Shown here: in pieces, positions 42,695-50,891 of the stretch | Layout of the letters: each line of letters starts with the position of its first letter | Position numbering within the stretch: the stretch's first letter is position 1 | From: Pseudescherichia sp039594205 | Lineage (GTDB): Bacteria; Pseudomonadota; Gammaproteobacteria; Enterobacterales; Enterobacteriaceae | Assembly: GCA_039594205.1 (NCBI GenBank) | Contig: JBCNNW010000002.1 | Span: 62,001-126,000, forward strand | DNA length: 64,000 nt | Direction of reading: 5' to 3' | Notes under the pieces: model-generated | What the model was told of the DNA's origin: nothing | What the model saw: the letters and a program-made list of their open reading frames with translations, nothing else | Database searches by the model: none | Position numbers and translations under genes: made by a program

Positions 42695-44743
42695 ATGAAC
42701 ACTTTGTTTAAGCGCACCGCGTTGGCTGGCCTGTTCCTGATTACAGGGCAGGCCTTTGCCGTTGAAGATATTACGCGTGCCGATCAGATCCCGGTGCTGA
42801 AGGAAGAGACCCAGCACGCAACGGTCAGTGAGCGCGTCACATCGCGCTTCACGCGCTCCCACTATCGCCAGTTCGATCTCGATCAGGCCTTTTCGGGCAA
42901 GATTTTCGATCGCTACCTCAATTTGCTGGACTACAGCCATAACGTGCTGCTGGCAAGCGACGTTGAGAAGTTTATGCCTAAGCGGAGCGTGCTCGGCGAC
43001 GAGCTGCGTTCGGGTAAGCTCGACGTCTTCTATGCGCTTTACAACCTTGCACAAAAGCGCCGTTTCGAACGTTATCAGTATGCGCTAAAGGTGCTTGAGC
43101 GGCCGATGGATTTCACCGGTAACGACACCTTCAACGTTGACCGTAGCAAAGCGCCATGGCCGAAAGACGAGGCCGAGATAAATGCGCAGTGGGATGCGAA
43201 GGTGAAGTTCGATGAGCTGAGCCTGAAGCTGACCGGTAAGGATGAGAAAGAGATCCGCGAGACCCTTACCCGCCGCTATAAGTTTGCTATTCGACGTCTG
43301 GCACAAACCAACAGTGAAGATGTCTTCTCGCTGGCAATGACCGCCTTTGCTCACGAGATTGACCCGCATACCAACTACCTGTCGCCACGTAATACTGAAC
43401 AGTTCAACACCGAGATGAGCCTCTCCCTTGAGGGGATCGGAGCTGTACTGCAGATGGACGATGACTACACCGTAATCAACTCCATGGTGGCAGGCGGTCC
43501 GGCGGCGAAGAGCAAAGCGATAAGCGTTGGCGACCGTATCGTTGGCGTCGGCCAGCCTGGGCAAAATATGGTTGACGTGATCGGCTGGCGTCTTGACGAC
43601 GTTGTGGCCCTGATTAAAGGCCCGAAAGGAAGCAAGGTGCGCCTTGAGATCCTGCCGGCCGGTAAAGGAACCAAGACCCGTATCCTGACCCTGACCCGTG
43701 AGCGGATCCGTCTTGAAGATCGTGCCGTGAAGATGACGGTGAAAACCGTTGGTAAAGAGAAAGTGGGCGTGCTGGATATTCCAGGCTTCTATGTGGGCCT
43801 GACGGATGACGTCAAGGTGCAGCTGCAGAAGCTGGAGAAACAGAACGTCAGCAGCGTGATCATCGATCTGCGTACCAACGGCGGTGGAGCGCTGACCGAA
43901 GCGGTCTCACTCTCCGGCCTGTTTATCCCGTCCGGCCCGGTCGTGCAGGTGCGTGATAACAACGGCAAGGTGCGTGAAGACAGCGATACCGACGGCGTCG
44001 TCTACTACAAAGGCCCGCTGGTGGTGCTGGTTGACCGCTTTAGCGCCTCGGCCTCGGAGATCTTCGCTGCCGCGATGCAGGACTATGGTCGGGCGCTGAT
44101 CGTTGGTGAGCCAACCTTCGGCAAAGGCACGGTGCAGCAGTATCGCTCCCTTAACCGCATCTACGATCAGATGCTGCGTCCGGAGTGGCCTGCTCTTGGC
44201 TCGGTGCAGTACACCATTCAGAAGTTCTACCGCGTTAACGGCGGCAGCACGCAGCGTAAAGGCGTGACGCCGGATATCATCATGCCGACCGGCAATGAAG
44301 AGACCGAAACCGGTGAGAAGTTTGAAGATAACGCTCTGCCGTGGGATAGCATCAATGCCGCGACCTTCGTGAAATCAGGCGATCTGACGCCGCTTGGGCC
44401 ACAGCTGCTCAAAGAGCATGACGATCGTATTGCCAAAGATCCGGAGTTCCAGTATATCCTTAAGGATATTGCGCGCTTTAACGCGATGAAAGATAAGCGG
44501 AATCAGATCTCGCTCAATCTTGCCCAGCGTGAGAAAGAGAACGCGGAGGATGATGCCATTCGCCTGGCCCGCCTCAACGATCGCTTTAAACGCGAAGGCA
44601 AGCCTGCGCTGAAGAAGCTGGACGATCTGCCGAAGGATTATCAGGAGCCAGATCCATATCTTGATGAGACGGTGCATATCGCTCTCGACCTGGCGCATAT
44701 CCAGAAAGATAGCCCGCCAGCGCAGCCCGCTAAGGCACAGTAA
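42695..44743 (+). CDS. prc: Tail-specific protease Prc
   Basis: Periplasmic C-terminal processing protease (Tsp) that cuts FtsI and degrades MepS with NlpI. 682 residues from the ATG at 42695 (MNTLFKRTALAG), E. coli length; the frame extends 16 codons upstream without conservation. A signal peptide ends GQAFA-VEDITR. PDZ domain about 230-320, then the Ser-Lys dyad: Ser452 in RFSASASEIF and Lys477 in EPTFGKGTVQQ. Confidence 0.97.
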   Translation: MNTLFKRTALAGLFLITGQAFAVEDITRADQIPVLKEETQHATVSERVTSRFTRSHYRQFDLDQAFSGKIFDRYLNLLDYSHNVLLASDVEKFMPKRSVLGDELRSGKLDVFYALYNLAQKRRFERYQYALKVLERPMDFTGNDTFNVDRSKAPWPKDEAEINAQWDAKVKFDELSLKLTGKDEKEIRETLTRRYKFAIRRLAQTNSEDVFSLAMTAFAHEIDPHTNYLSPRNTEQFNTEMSLSLEGIGAVLQMDDDYTVINSMVAGGPAAKSKAISVGDRIVGVGQPGQNMVDVIGWRLDDVVALIKGPKGSKVRLEILPAGKGTKTRILTLTRERIRLEDRAVKMTVKTVGKEKVGVLDIPGFYVGLTDDVKVQLQKLEKQNVSSVIIDLRTNGGGALTEAVSLSGLFIPSGPVVQVRDNNGKVREDSDTDGVVYYKGPLVVLVDRFSASASEIFAAAMQDYGRALIVGEPTFGKGTVQQYRSLNRIYDQMLRPEWPALGSVQYTIQKFYRVNGGSTQRKGVTPDIIMPTGNEETETGEKFEDNALPWDSINAATFVKSGDLTPLGPQLLKEHDDRIAKDPEFQYILKDIARFNAMKDKRNQISLNLAQREKENAEDDAIRLARLNDRFKREGKPALKKLDDLPKDYQEPDPYLDETVHIALDLAHIQKDSPPAQPAKAQ

Positions 44744-44750
44744 ACTCCCA

Positions 44751-44780
44751 ACAGGCACAAGCGATTGTGCCTGTTTTTTT
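44751..44780 (+). terminator. Terminator of proQ-prc
   Basis: ACAGGCACAA-GCGA-TTGTGCCTGT plus a T-run. Confidence 0.9.
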
Positions 44781-44936
44781 AACAAGCGTATCGCGGCGTA
44801 AGCCTGCCGCATGAAAATGTAAAGTTGTGTCTTTCTGGTAACTTACGCGCGGGTTATGCTTGAAAATAGTCAATATACCCATACGATGTGGGTAGTCGCA
44901 TAGTGCGTTATGTTAAGTTGAGGTTAAAAGAAAATT

Positions 44937-45818
44937 ATGATGCGGATCGCGCTCTTCCTGTTAACGAACCTGGCGGTCATGCTGGTCTTCGGGCTGGTAC
45001 TTAGCCTGACGGGTATTCAGTCGAGCAGCGTTCAGGGCTTGCTGATCATGGCGCTGCTGTTTGGTTTTGGCGGCTCGTTCGTTTCGCTATTAATGTCGAA
45101 ATGGATGGCGCTGAAGTCGGTTGGGGGTGAAGTCATTGAGCAGCCGCGTAACGATATGGAGCGCTGGCTGATGAACACCGTGGCGCAGCAGTCGCAGCAG
45201 GCGGGCATTGCCATGCCGCAGGTTGCTATCTACCACGCCCCGGACATTAACGCCTTCGCCACCGGCGCACGCCGCGATGCGTCGCTGGTAGCGGTAAGCA
45301 CCGGCCTGTTACAGAACATGAGCCGTGATGAAGCCGAGGCGGTTATTGCGCACGAGATCAGCCATATCGCGAACGGTGACATGGTAACCATGACCCTGAT
45401 TCAGGGCGTGGTGAACACCTTTGTTATCTTTATCTCGCGCATTCTGGCGCAGATTGCTGCGGGCTTTATGGGCGGTAACCGCGACGAAGGCGAAGAGAGT
45501 AACGGCAATCCGCTGATCTACTTTGCCGTGTCGATGGTGCTGGAGCTGGTGTTTGGTATTCTGGCGAGCATCATTACCATGTGGTTCTCTCGCCATCGCG
45601 AGTTCCATGCCGATGCCGGGTCAGCGAAGCTGGTAGGTCGTGAGAAGATGATTGCTGCCCTGCATCGTCTGAAAACCAGCTACGAGCCGCAGGAAGCCAG
45701 CACAATGATGGCCTTCTGCATCAACGGGAAATCTAAATCCCTGAGCGAGCTGTTTATGAGCCACCCGCCGCTGGATAAGCGTATTGAAGCCCTGCGCAGC
45801 GGCGAGTATCTCAAGTAA
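44937..45818 (+). CDS. htpX: Membrane zinc metalloprotease HtpX
   Basis: Inner membrane M48 protease that helps FtsH clear damaged membrane proteins. 293 residues as in E. coli. Two N-terminal helices, HEISH zinc motif (about 140-144) with GD after it, two more helices, and the third ligand in FHADAGSAKLVGR. E. coli htpX is Cpx-regulated; a partial CpxR-like GTAAAGTTGTGTC at 44819 is weak support. Confidence 0.97.
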   Translation: MMRIALFLLTNLAVMLVFGLVLSLTGIQSSSVQGLLIMALLFGFGGSFVSLLMSKWMALKSVGGEVIEQPRNDMERWLMNTVAQQSQQAGIAMPQVAIYHAPDINAFATGARRDASLVAVSTGLLQNMSRDEAEAVIAHEISHIANGDMVTMTLIQGVVNTFVIFISRILAQIAAGFMGGNRDEGEESNGNPLIYFAVSMVLELVFGILASIITMWFSRHREFHADAGSAKLVGREKMIAALHRLKTSYEPQEASTMMAFCINGKSKSLSELFMSHPPLDKRIEALRSGEYLK

Positions 45819-45830
45819 CGCAAATCGTTG

Positions 45831-45862
45831 TAACAAAAAGCGCGTCTAAGGACGCGCTTTTT
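45831..45862. terminator. Terminator between htpX and yebQ
   Basis: AAAAAGCGCGTC-TAAG-GACGCGCTTTTTTT; works for both converging genes. Confidence 0.9.
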
Positions 45863-47233
45863 TTATGCCTGTGTTTTCTGTGTCATCCGCAGACCACTGA
45901 CGGCGGCAGCAACAGCGGCTAATACCGCAGCGAACAGCAGCGCAACGTGCGTGGCATGATCGGTGAAAAGATTAAACATCAGCGCCACCATCGCGGCCCC
46001 GATGCTCTGACCGAGCAGGCGTGCGGTACCCAGCATACCGCTGGCGCCGCCGCTGCGCTGGCGCGGAGCGGCGGTAATAATGGTATGGTTATTGGGCGAC
46101 TGAAACAGCCCGAAGCCGGCGCCGCAGAGCATCATCCGCCAGATGATATCCATATCCGACGGCGCCCCAGGGAGAAGCGCCAGCGCCAGCAGACCCGCAG
46201 CCATGATCGCCAAACCCACCGCACCCAGCAGACCCGCGTGTACCCGTTCAATCAGATACCCCGCCAGCGGGGCCATCACCATGGTCGCCAGCGGCCACGG
46301 AGTCAGAAGCAGGCCGGTCTCCACTTCACTGCGGCCCAGCACGCTCTGCATAAAGAAGGGCAGGGAGACCAGAGCCAGCATCTGGGCGCAGAAGGAGCAG
46401 ATCGAGGTGCAGATAGAGAGCGAAAAGAGCGGAATGCGCAGCAGATCTACCGGCAGCAGCGGCACGGGCAGCCCAAGCTGGCGGCGAATAAAGAAATACC
46501 CAATGACCATCATGGCCGCTACTTCCGCAGCGATAAGCGTTAGCGACTGCCCCTGGGCAAAGCCCCCGAGAGCCAGGATCAGCAGACCAAAGGTGAGGGC
46601 GTTCATCACCGCACTGGGCAGATCGAAGCGTGTCGTGCTACGGCGCGGCGGGTTGGCGGGCAGATAGCGCATCGCCAGCAGCAAAGAAATAATTCCCAGC
46701 GGCACGTTAATCAAAAACAGCCACTGCCATGAACCGACGGCGAGGATCGCTGCGGCAATAGTGGGGCCTGCCGCCGATGAGACCGCGACGACAAACGAGT
46801 TAATACCCATCCCCCGTCCGAGGCTGCGCTGGGGATAGATAAGCCGAATCAGCGCCGTATTAACGCTCATCAGCGCCGCGCCGCCGAAGCCCTGCGCAAT
46901 ACGGGCGAGGGTTAGCATGGTAAGCGAGTCGGAGAGTGCACAGAGAAACGAAGTGATGGTAAAGAACGCCAGTCCGCACTGATAAACGCGTCGATAGCCA
47001 AACATATCGCCCAGGAATGCAAAGGAGAGCAGGGAGATCACAATCGCAATTTGGTAGGCGTTAACTACCCAAATCGAGCTGGCCGGAGAGACGTGCAGGT
47101 CGCTGGCGATGGTCGGCAGCGCCACGTTAGTAATAACGCCGTCCAGCACTGCCATAGCAATGCCAATGATAATGGTCAGTATAGCCCCGTAGCGCTGCGG
47201 GATGGGCAGGCCGTCGGTGAGAGATTTGTCCAT
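45863..47233 (-). CDS. yebQ: YebQ, DHA2-type MFS transporter
   Basis: 456 residues with about 14 hydrophobic helices, major facilitator superfamily, drug:H+ antiporter-2 type. LDGVITNVALPTIASDLHVSP in helix 1 and LARIAQGFGGAALMS/GRGMGINSFVVAVSSAAGPT (motif C) are characteristic. Predicted multidrug exporter; substrates unknown. Divergent from kdgR. Confidence 0.92.
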   Translation of the reverse strand: MDKSLTDGLPIPQRYGAILTIIIGIAMAVLDGVITNVALPTIASDLHVSPASSIWVVNAYQIAIVISLLSFAFLGDMFGYRRVYQCGLAFFTITSFLCALSDSLTMLTLARIAQGFGGAALMSVNTALIRLIYPQRSLGRGMGINSFVVAVSSAAGPTIAAAILAVGSWQWLFLINVPLGIISLLLAMRYLPANPPRRSTTRFDLPSAVMNALTFGLLILALGGFAQGQSLTLIAAEVAAMMVIGYFFIRRQLGLPVPLLPVDLLRIPLFSLSICTSICSFCAQMLALVSLPFFMQSVLGRSEVETGLLLTPWPLATMVMAPLAGYLIERVHAGLLGAVGLAIMAAGLLALALLPGAPSDMDIIWRMMLCGAGFGLFQSPNNHTIITAAPRQRSGGASGMLGTARLLGQSIGAAMVALMFNLFTDHATHVALLFAAVLAAVAAAVSGLRMTQKTQA

Positions 47234-47410
47234 GTTAATTATATGGTTATGGTGAAATTATTATCGTGGTAAGGATTCTACCAGCCCGGCTCGCTTTTTA
47301 TATCGCAGATTTGTAACGAAGTTAACAAACTGGCATTGCGGGCGACCCGCGACGAAATTATAATAAAAACCTATTCTAAATTTTATAAAACACTCGCGAT
47401 GAGGTGATTA

Positions 47411-48202
47411 ATGGCAATCGCAGATTTGGACAAGCAGCCAGATTCTGTCTCTTCAGTATTGAAGGTCTTTGGCATTCTGCAGGCGCTCGGGGAAGAGCGG
47501 GAAATTGGCATTACTGAACTGTCGCAGCGTGTGATGATGTCAAAAAGCACCGTCTACCGCTTTTTGCAGACGATGAAATCTCTTGGCTACGTGGCCCAGG
47601 AGGGGGAGTCAGAGAAGTACTCCCTGACGCTGAAGCTGTTTGAGCTTGGCGCGCGTGCGCTGCAGAACGTTGATTTGATTCGCAGCGCTGATATCCAGAT
47701 GCGGGAGCTGTCACGCCTGACCAAAGAGACCGTGCACCTCGGGGCGCTGGATGAAGACAGCATTGTCTACATCCATAAAATCGACTCCATGTACAACCTG
47801 CGCATGTACTCCCGTATCGGCCGCCGTAATCCGCTCTACAGTACCGCTATTGGTAAAGTGCTGCTGGCCTGGCGCGATCGTGAGGAGGTGAAGCAGATCC
47901 TTGAAGGCGTTGAGTACAAGCGCAGCACCGATCGTACCATCACCAGCACCGACGAACTGCTGCCGGTGCTGGATACCGTGCGCAAACAGGGCTACGGTGA
48001 AGATAACGAAGAGCAGGAAGAGGGGCTGCGCTGCATCGGCGTTCCGGTCTTCGACCGCTTTGGCGTGGTCATCGCTGGCCTGAGCATCTCCTTCCCGACG
48101 CTGCGCTTCTCAGAAGAGCGTCTGCATGAGTATGTAGAGATGCTGCATACCGCAGCGCGTAAAATCTCCGAGCAAATGGGCTATAACGACTATCCCTTCT
48201 GA
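47411..48202 (+). CDS. kdgR: KdgR, IclR-family regulator of pectin/hexuronate genes
   Basis: 263 residues as in E. coli. An N-terminal winged helix-turn-helix (SVLKVFGILQALGEEREIGITELSQRVMMSKSTVYRFL, about 16-55) and a C-terminal IclR effector domain that binds 2-keto-3-deoxygluconate. Represses KDG uptake and catabolism, including eda in this window, and probably the GH105 gene. GAGG lies before the ATG. Confidence 0.96.
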   Translation: MAIADLDKQPDSVSSVLKVFGILQALGEEREIGITELSQRVMMSKSTVYRFLQTMKSLGYVAQEGESEKYSLTLKLFELGARALQNVDLIRSADIQMRELSRLTKETVHLGALDEDSIVYIHKIDSMYNLRMYSRIGRRNPLYSTAIGKVLLAWRDREEVKQILEGVEYKRSTDRTITSTDELLPVLDTVRKQGYGEDNEEQEEGLRCIGVPVFDRFGVVIAGLSISFPTLRFSEERLHEYVEMLHTAARKISEQMGYNDYPF

Positions 48203-48209
48203 TACCAGA

Positions 48210-48234
48210 CGCCGCGCCAGACGCGGCGTTTTCC
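48210..48234 (+). terminator. Terminator of kdgR
   Basis: ACGCCGCG-CCAGA-CGCGGCGT followed by TTTCC. Confidence 0.7.
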
Positions 48235-48281
48235 TCTCTTTCCCCCTTCATAGCGGTTTCCTCATCGGTCAGATAGCGCTA

Positions 48282-48298
48282 CAGTTAGCTCCGGTTTA
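48282..48298 (+). promoter_or_regulatory. Candidate PhoP box of mgrB
   Basis: CAGTTA-GCTCC-GGTTTA is a direct repeat with the 5-bp spacing of PhoP boxes; the second half is a full match and the first is partial. TAACCT at 48311 could be the -10, at the usual distance. Confidence 0.5.
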
Positions 48299-48347
48299 AC
48301 ATGCCGGGCGTAACCTGTTTGCATAGAACGTTGATTCGGAGAGTAGA

Positions 48348-48491
48348 GTGAGAAAGTTTCGGTGGCTGCTTGTGATTGCCATCCTGGTAATTTGCCTGAT
48401 GCTCTGGACCCAGATGCTCAATGTGATGTGCGATCAGGACGTACAGTTTTTCAGTGGTATTTGCGTTATCAATAAATTTATCCCCTGGTAG
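48348..48491 (+). CDS. mgrB: MgrB, small membrane feedback inhibitor of PhoQ
   Basis: 47 residues. GTG start, then RKFRWLLVIAILVICLMLW: one membrane helix, followed by a periplasmic part with the conserved MCDQDVQFFSGIC and the C-terminal NKFIPW. The Cys pair forms the functional disulfide in E. coli. It binds PhoQ and damps PhoPQ signalling. GGAGAG stands 5-10 nt before the GTG. Intact here. Confidence 0.95.
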   Translation: MRKFRWLLVIAILVICLMLWTQMLNVMCDQDVQFFSGICVINKFIPW

Positions 48492-48565
48492 CGGCATTTT
48501 TGTCTCGAATCATTCCCTTCCTTAGTGCCAGTGGTAAGATAGCGCGTCAACATTGAGGTGGTGTA

Positions 48566-48856
48566 ATGAACGAAGTACTGAATTCGGGCGCGTTCAATCT
48601 TGCGTCCCTGGCAATCTCCCTGGTTGTGCTGGTCGTTGGGCTGGTGCTGTGGTTTTTTGTTAACCGAGCCAGCTCACGCGCTAACGAGCAAATCGAACTG
48701 CTTGAAGCCCTGCTGGATCAGCAAAAGCGGCAGAACGCACTGTTGCGTCGCCTTTGTGAAGCTAATGCGCCGGAGAAAGCCGAGCCGGACGCGAAAGCTG
48801 TGGCAAAAGTACAGGCCGACGGCGATGATTTTATCCGTCTGGTCGCTGAGCGCTAA
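48566..48856 (+). CDS. yebO: YebO, small membrane protein
   Basis: 96 residues against 95 in E. coli. One helix (about 14-34, LAISLVVLVVGLVLWFF) followed by a charged coiled-coil-like stretch (SSRANEQIELLEALLDQQKRQNALLRRLCEAN). Unknown function; conserved next to mgrB. Confidence 0.93.
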   Translation: MNEVLNSGAFNLASLAISLVVLVVGLVLWFFVNRASSRANEQIELLEALLDQQKRQNALLRRLCEANAPEKAEPDAKAVAKVQADGDDFIRLVAER

Positions 48857-48880
48857 ACGTTGTGGAAGTGGGGGTGAGAG

Positions 48881-49897
48881 ATGGCATGGAAAAATCCCTG
48901 GTTTAATCCGGCCCTGTCTCACCATACGCCCGTGGGGTTTCGTAACCTGACGCCCGGCGGGCATCAGCCCGGCGACGTTGAGCGCTGGCAAAAAGAGCGC
49001 CGCGCCGCCGGGTTGCCGCATCCTCCTGAGGGCGGCTATGACAATTTTCTTCAACAATGGTGGCAGCGCGCCGAAATAAAAGGCAGCGAGGACGGTGTCT
49101 GGTGGCTGGGCCACGCCAGTATGCTGCTTCGCCTGGACGGCTGCTACATGCTGGCCGATCCGCTCTTTTTTAATCGCGCCTCCCCGGTACGCTTTAGCGG
49201 GCCGCTGCGGAAAAGTCCGGCCCCTCTGAGCGTTGAGGATTTGCCGGCGCTGGATGCCATTCTCATATCGCATAACCACTACGACCATCTTGATACCCGT
49301 ACCATTCGCGCTCTGCTAAAACGTTTCCCAGCCATCACGCTGTTTGTCCCGCTTGGGCTGGGCCGCTGGTGCCGTCGCCACGGCGTGCGCCATATTGTTG
49401 AGCTTGACTGGTGGCAGAGCTTCACCTTTCAGGGTCTGACCCTCACCGCCGTTCCCGCCCAGCACTGGAGTATGCGAACGCCGTGGGACAGGGATCGCTC
49501 ACTCTGGTGCGGCTGGGTGGTTGAGTCGCGCGCGCACCGTTTCTGGTTTGCCGGCGACACCGGTTACACGCCGGATCTGCTGGCCATTCCTGAGCGCCTT
49601 GGCCGGCCTGATGCCGCTGCACTGCCGGTAGGTGCCTATGCCCCACGCTGGTTCATGTCTGTACACCATATGGATCCGCAGCACGCCGTCTCACTCTGGC
49701 AGCAGACAGGAGAGCCATTGGCGTTTCCCATCCATTGGGGCGTTTTTGAGCTGGCGGATGAAGCGGTGGACGAACCGGTCCGCGAGCTGGCGGCGGTATT
49801 AAACGAGACGGCAACCCGGACGGATAACTTTAGGATCCTGAAAATAGGTGAGTATTTATCTTTCAACGGCCAGTCTATTAAACAGACATCGGAGTAG
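48881..49897 (+). CDS. Metallo-beta-lactamase-fold hydrolase, NAPE-PLD/RomA-like
   Basis: 338 residues. MBL fold with the zinc motif SHNHYDHLD (about 130-138), later metal ligands in AQHW, FAGDTGYT and the C-terminal IHWG. The similarity is to the RomA / N-acyl-phosphatidylethanolamine phospholipase D-like branch, not to antibiotic-hydrolysing enzymes. No signal peptide. It is 24 bp after yebO in the same direction and probably cotranscribed. E. coli K-12 does not have it here. Substrate unknown. Confidence 0.8.
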   Translation: MAWKNPWFNPALSHHTPVGFRNLTPGGHQPGDVERWQKERRAAGLPHPPEGGYDNFLQQWWQRAEIKGSEDGVWWLGHASMLLRLDGCYMLADPLFFNRASPVRFSGPLRKSPAPLSVEDLPALDAILISHNHYDHLDTRTIRALLKRFPAITLFVPLGLGRWCRRHGVRHIVELDWWQSFTFQGLTLTAVPAQHWSMRTPWDRDRSLWCGWVVESRAHRFWFAGDTGYTPDLLAIPERLGRPDAAALPVGAYAPRWFMSVHHMDPQHAVSLWQQTGEPLAFPIHWGVFELADEAVDEPVRELAAVLNETATRTDNFRILKIGEYLSFNGQSIKQTSE

Positions 49898-50312
49898 CCT
49901 GAAGCGGTTATATAAACTATATTATTTTTAGCGAAACGTTTTTATTGCTTTGAATTGATGCAGTGTCATTAAACTTTCATTATTTTGGTGCAACCGATGG
50001 GCTAATTGCACAACAATTATTCGGCGGTCAACTTCCTCATTTCTGTTTTCAGCTAAAATGCCGTTGCACTCACCCATTCTTATGATTTTTCAGCAAGCTA
50101 ATGCACAAAAATTGCTAACCACATACTCTATTTAGCCATTGTAAACTTCACGCTGGACGCGCTAACCTAATTGTGTCAGGTTAGTTGCACATCCGCTGTT
50201 CTGATTACCGCTGAATTTGTGCGGCAGATCCAGACATGATTAAAAATGGCTTGCCATATTTAACGTTGTATGTGATAACACGGTGTAGGTTAAACGAGGT
50301 ACAGTTCTGTTT
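49898..50312. other. AT-rich gene-free region upstream of yobF-cspC
   Basis: 415 bp, visibly AT-rich. It contains the inverted repeat CTAACCT-N9-AGGTTAG (50162-50184) and several TTGCAC/GTGCAA words. Probably the promoter and long leader of yobF-cspC. No reading frame or terminator is clear. Confidence 0.5.
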
Positions 50313-50456
50313 ATGTGTGGCATTATCAGTATAGAAGTTCTGAGTAAACACGTTGTCGTTGAATACTGCTTCTCTGCCGAACCTTATTTAGTGCCTCATG
50401 CAGTAATGTCTCAGTTTCATCTCGGTCAATGCCTGCGGGCTAAGAAAACACTCTAA
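50313..50456 (+). CDS. yobF: YobF, small stress-associated protein
   Basis: 47 residues, MCGIISIEVLSKHVVVEYCF...LRAKKTL, matching the E. coli YobF frame and length (it begins MCGIFSKEVLSKH there). Preceded by ACGAGG. It lies 12 bp upstream of cspC and is cotranscribed with it in E. coli. Function unknown; reported as heat- or envelope-stress related. Confidence 0.88.
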   Translation: MCGIISIEVLSKHVVVEYCFSAEPYLVPHAVMSQFHLGQCLRAKKTL

Positions 50457-50468
50457 GGAATTTTGCAA

Positions 50469-50678
50469 ATGGCAAAGATTAAAGGTCAAGTTAAGTGGTT
50501 CAACGAGTCTAAAGGCTTTGGTTTCATTACTCCTGCTGACGGCAGCAAAGACGTGTTCGTACACTTCTCTGCAATCCAGGGTAATGGCTTCAAAACTCTG
50601 GCTGAAGGCCAGAACGTTGAGTTCGAAATTCAGGACGGCCAGAAAGGCCCAGCAGCGGTTAACGTTACTGCTATCTGA
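50469..50678 (+). CDS. cspC: Cold-shock-family protein CspC
   Basis: 69 residues, apparently identical to E. coli CspC. Single OB-fold cold-shock domain with RNP1 (KGFGFITP) and RNP2 (VFVHF). Constitutive RNA chaperone that stabilises stress mRNAs such as rpoS. ATG at 50469 after AAGGAA; the two extra residues of the longer frame come from an upstream TTG. Confidence 0.98.
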
Positions 50679-50723
50679 TTTTCCTCCACTGCTTGAGCGC
50701 TTTTCGCGCATCAATGTCAGCGT

Positions 50724-50751
50724 AAAAGCCCCGCCACGTGCGGGGCTTTTT
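50724..50751 (+). terminator. Terminator of cspC
   Basis: AAAAGCCCCGC-CACGT-GCGGGGCTTTTT, a strong intrinsic terminator. Confidence 0.92.
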
Positions 50752-50891
50752 AATGCTTATTTTTCAAAATGTTACTGTATGCCTTCTCATTCGTCTTTTG
50801 TTGCAAAGCCATACCGTTATTAGCACACTTTTTTCCCTTTATTTACCTGTTTCCTGTCAAATCAGCGGGTTAATCCGTCTCAGGAGCCAAG

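Noticed and set aside
44819..44833. CpxR-like GTAAAGTTGTGTCTT upstream of htpX
   Set aside because: The second half site is poor; expected from E. coli biology but not convincing in sequence.
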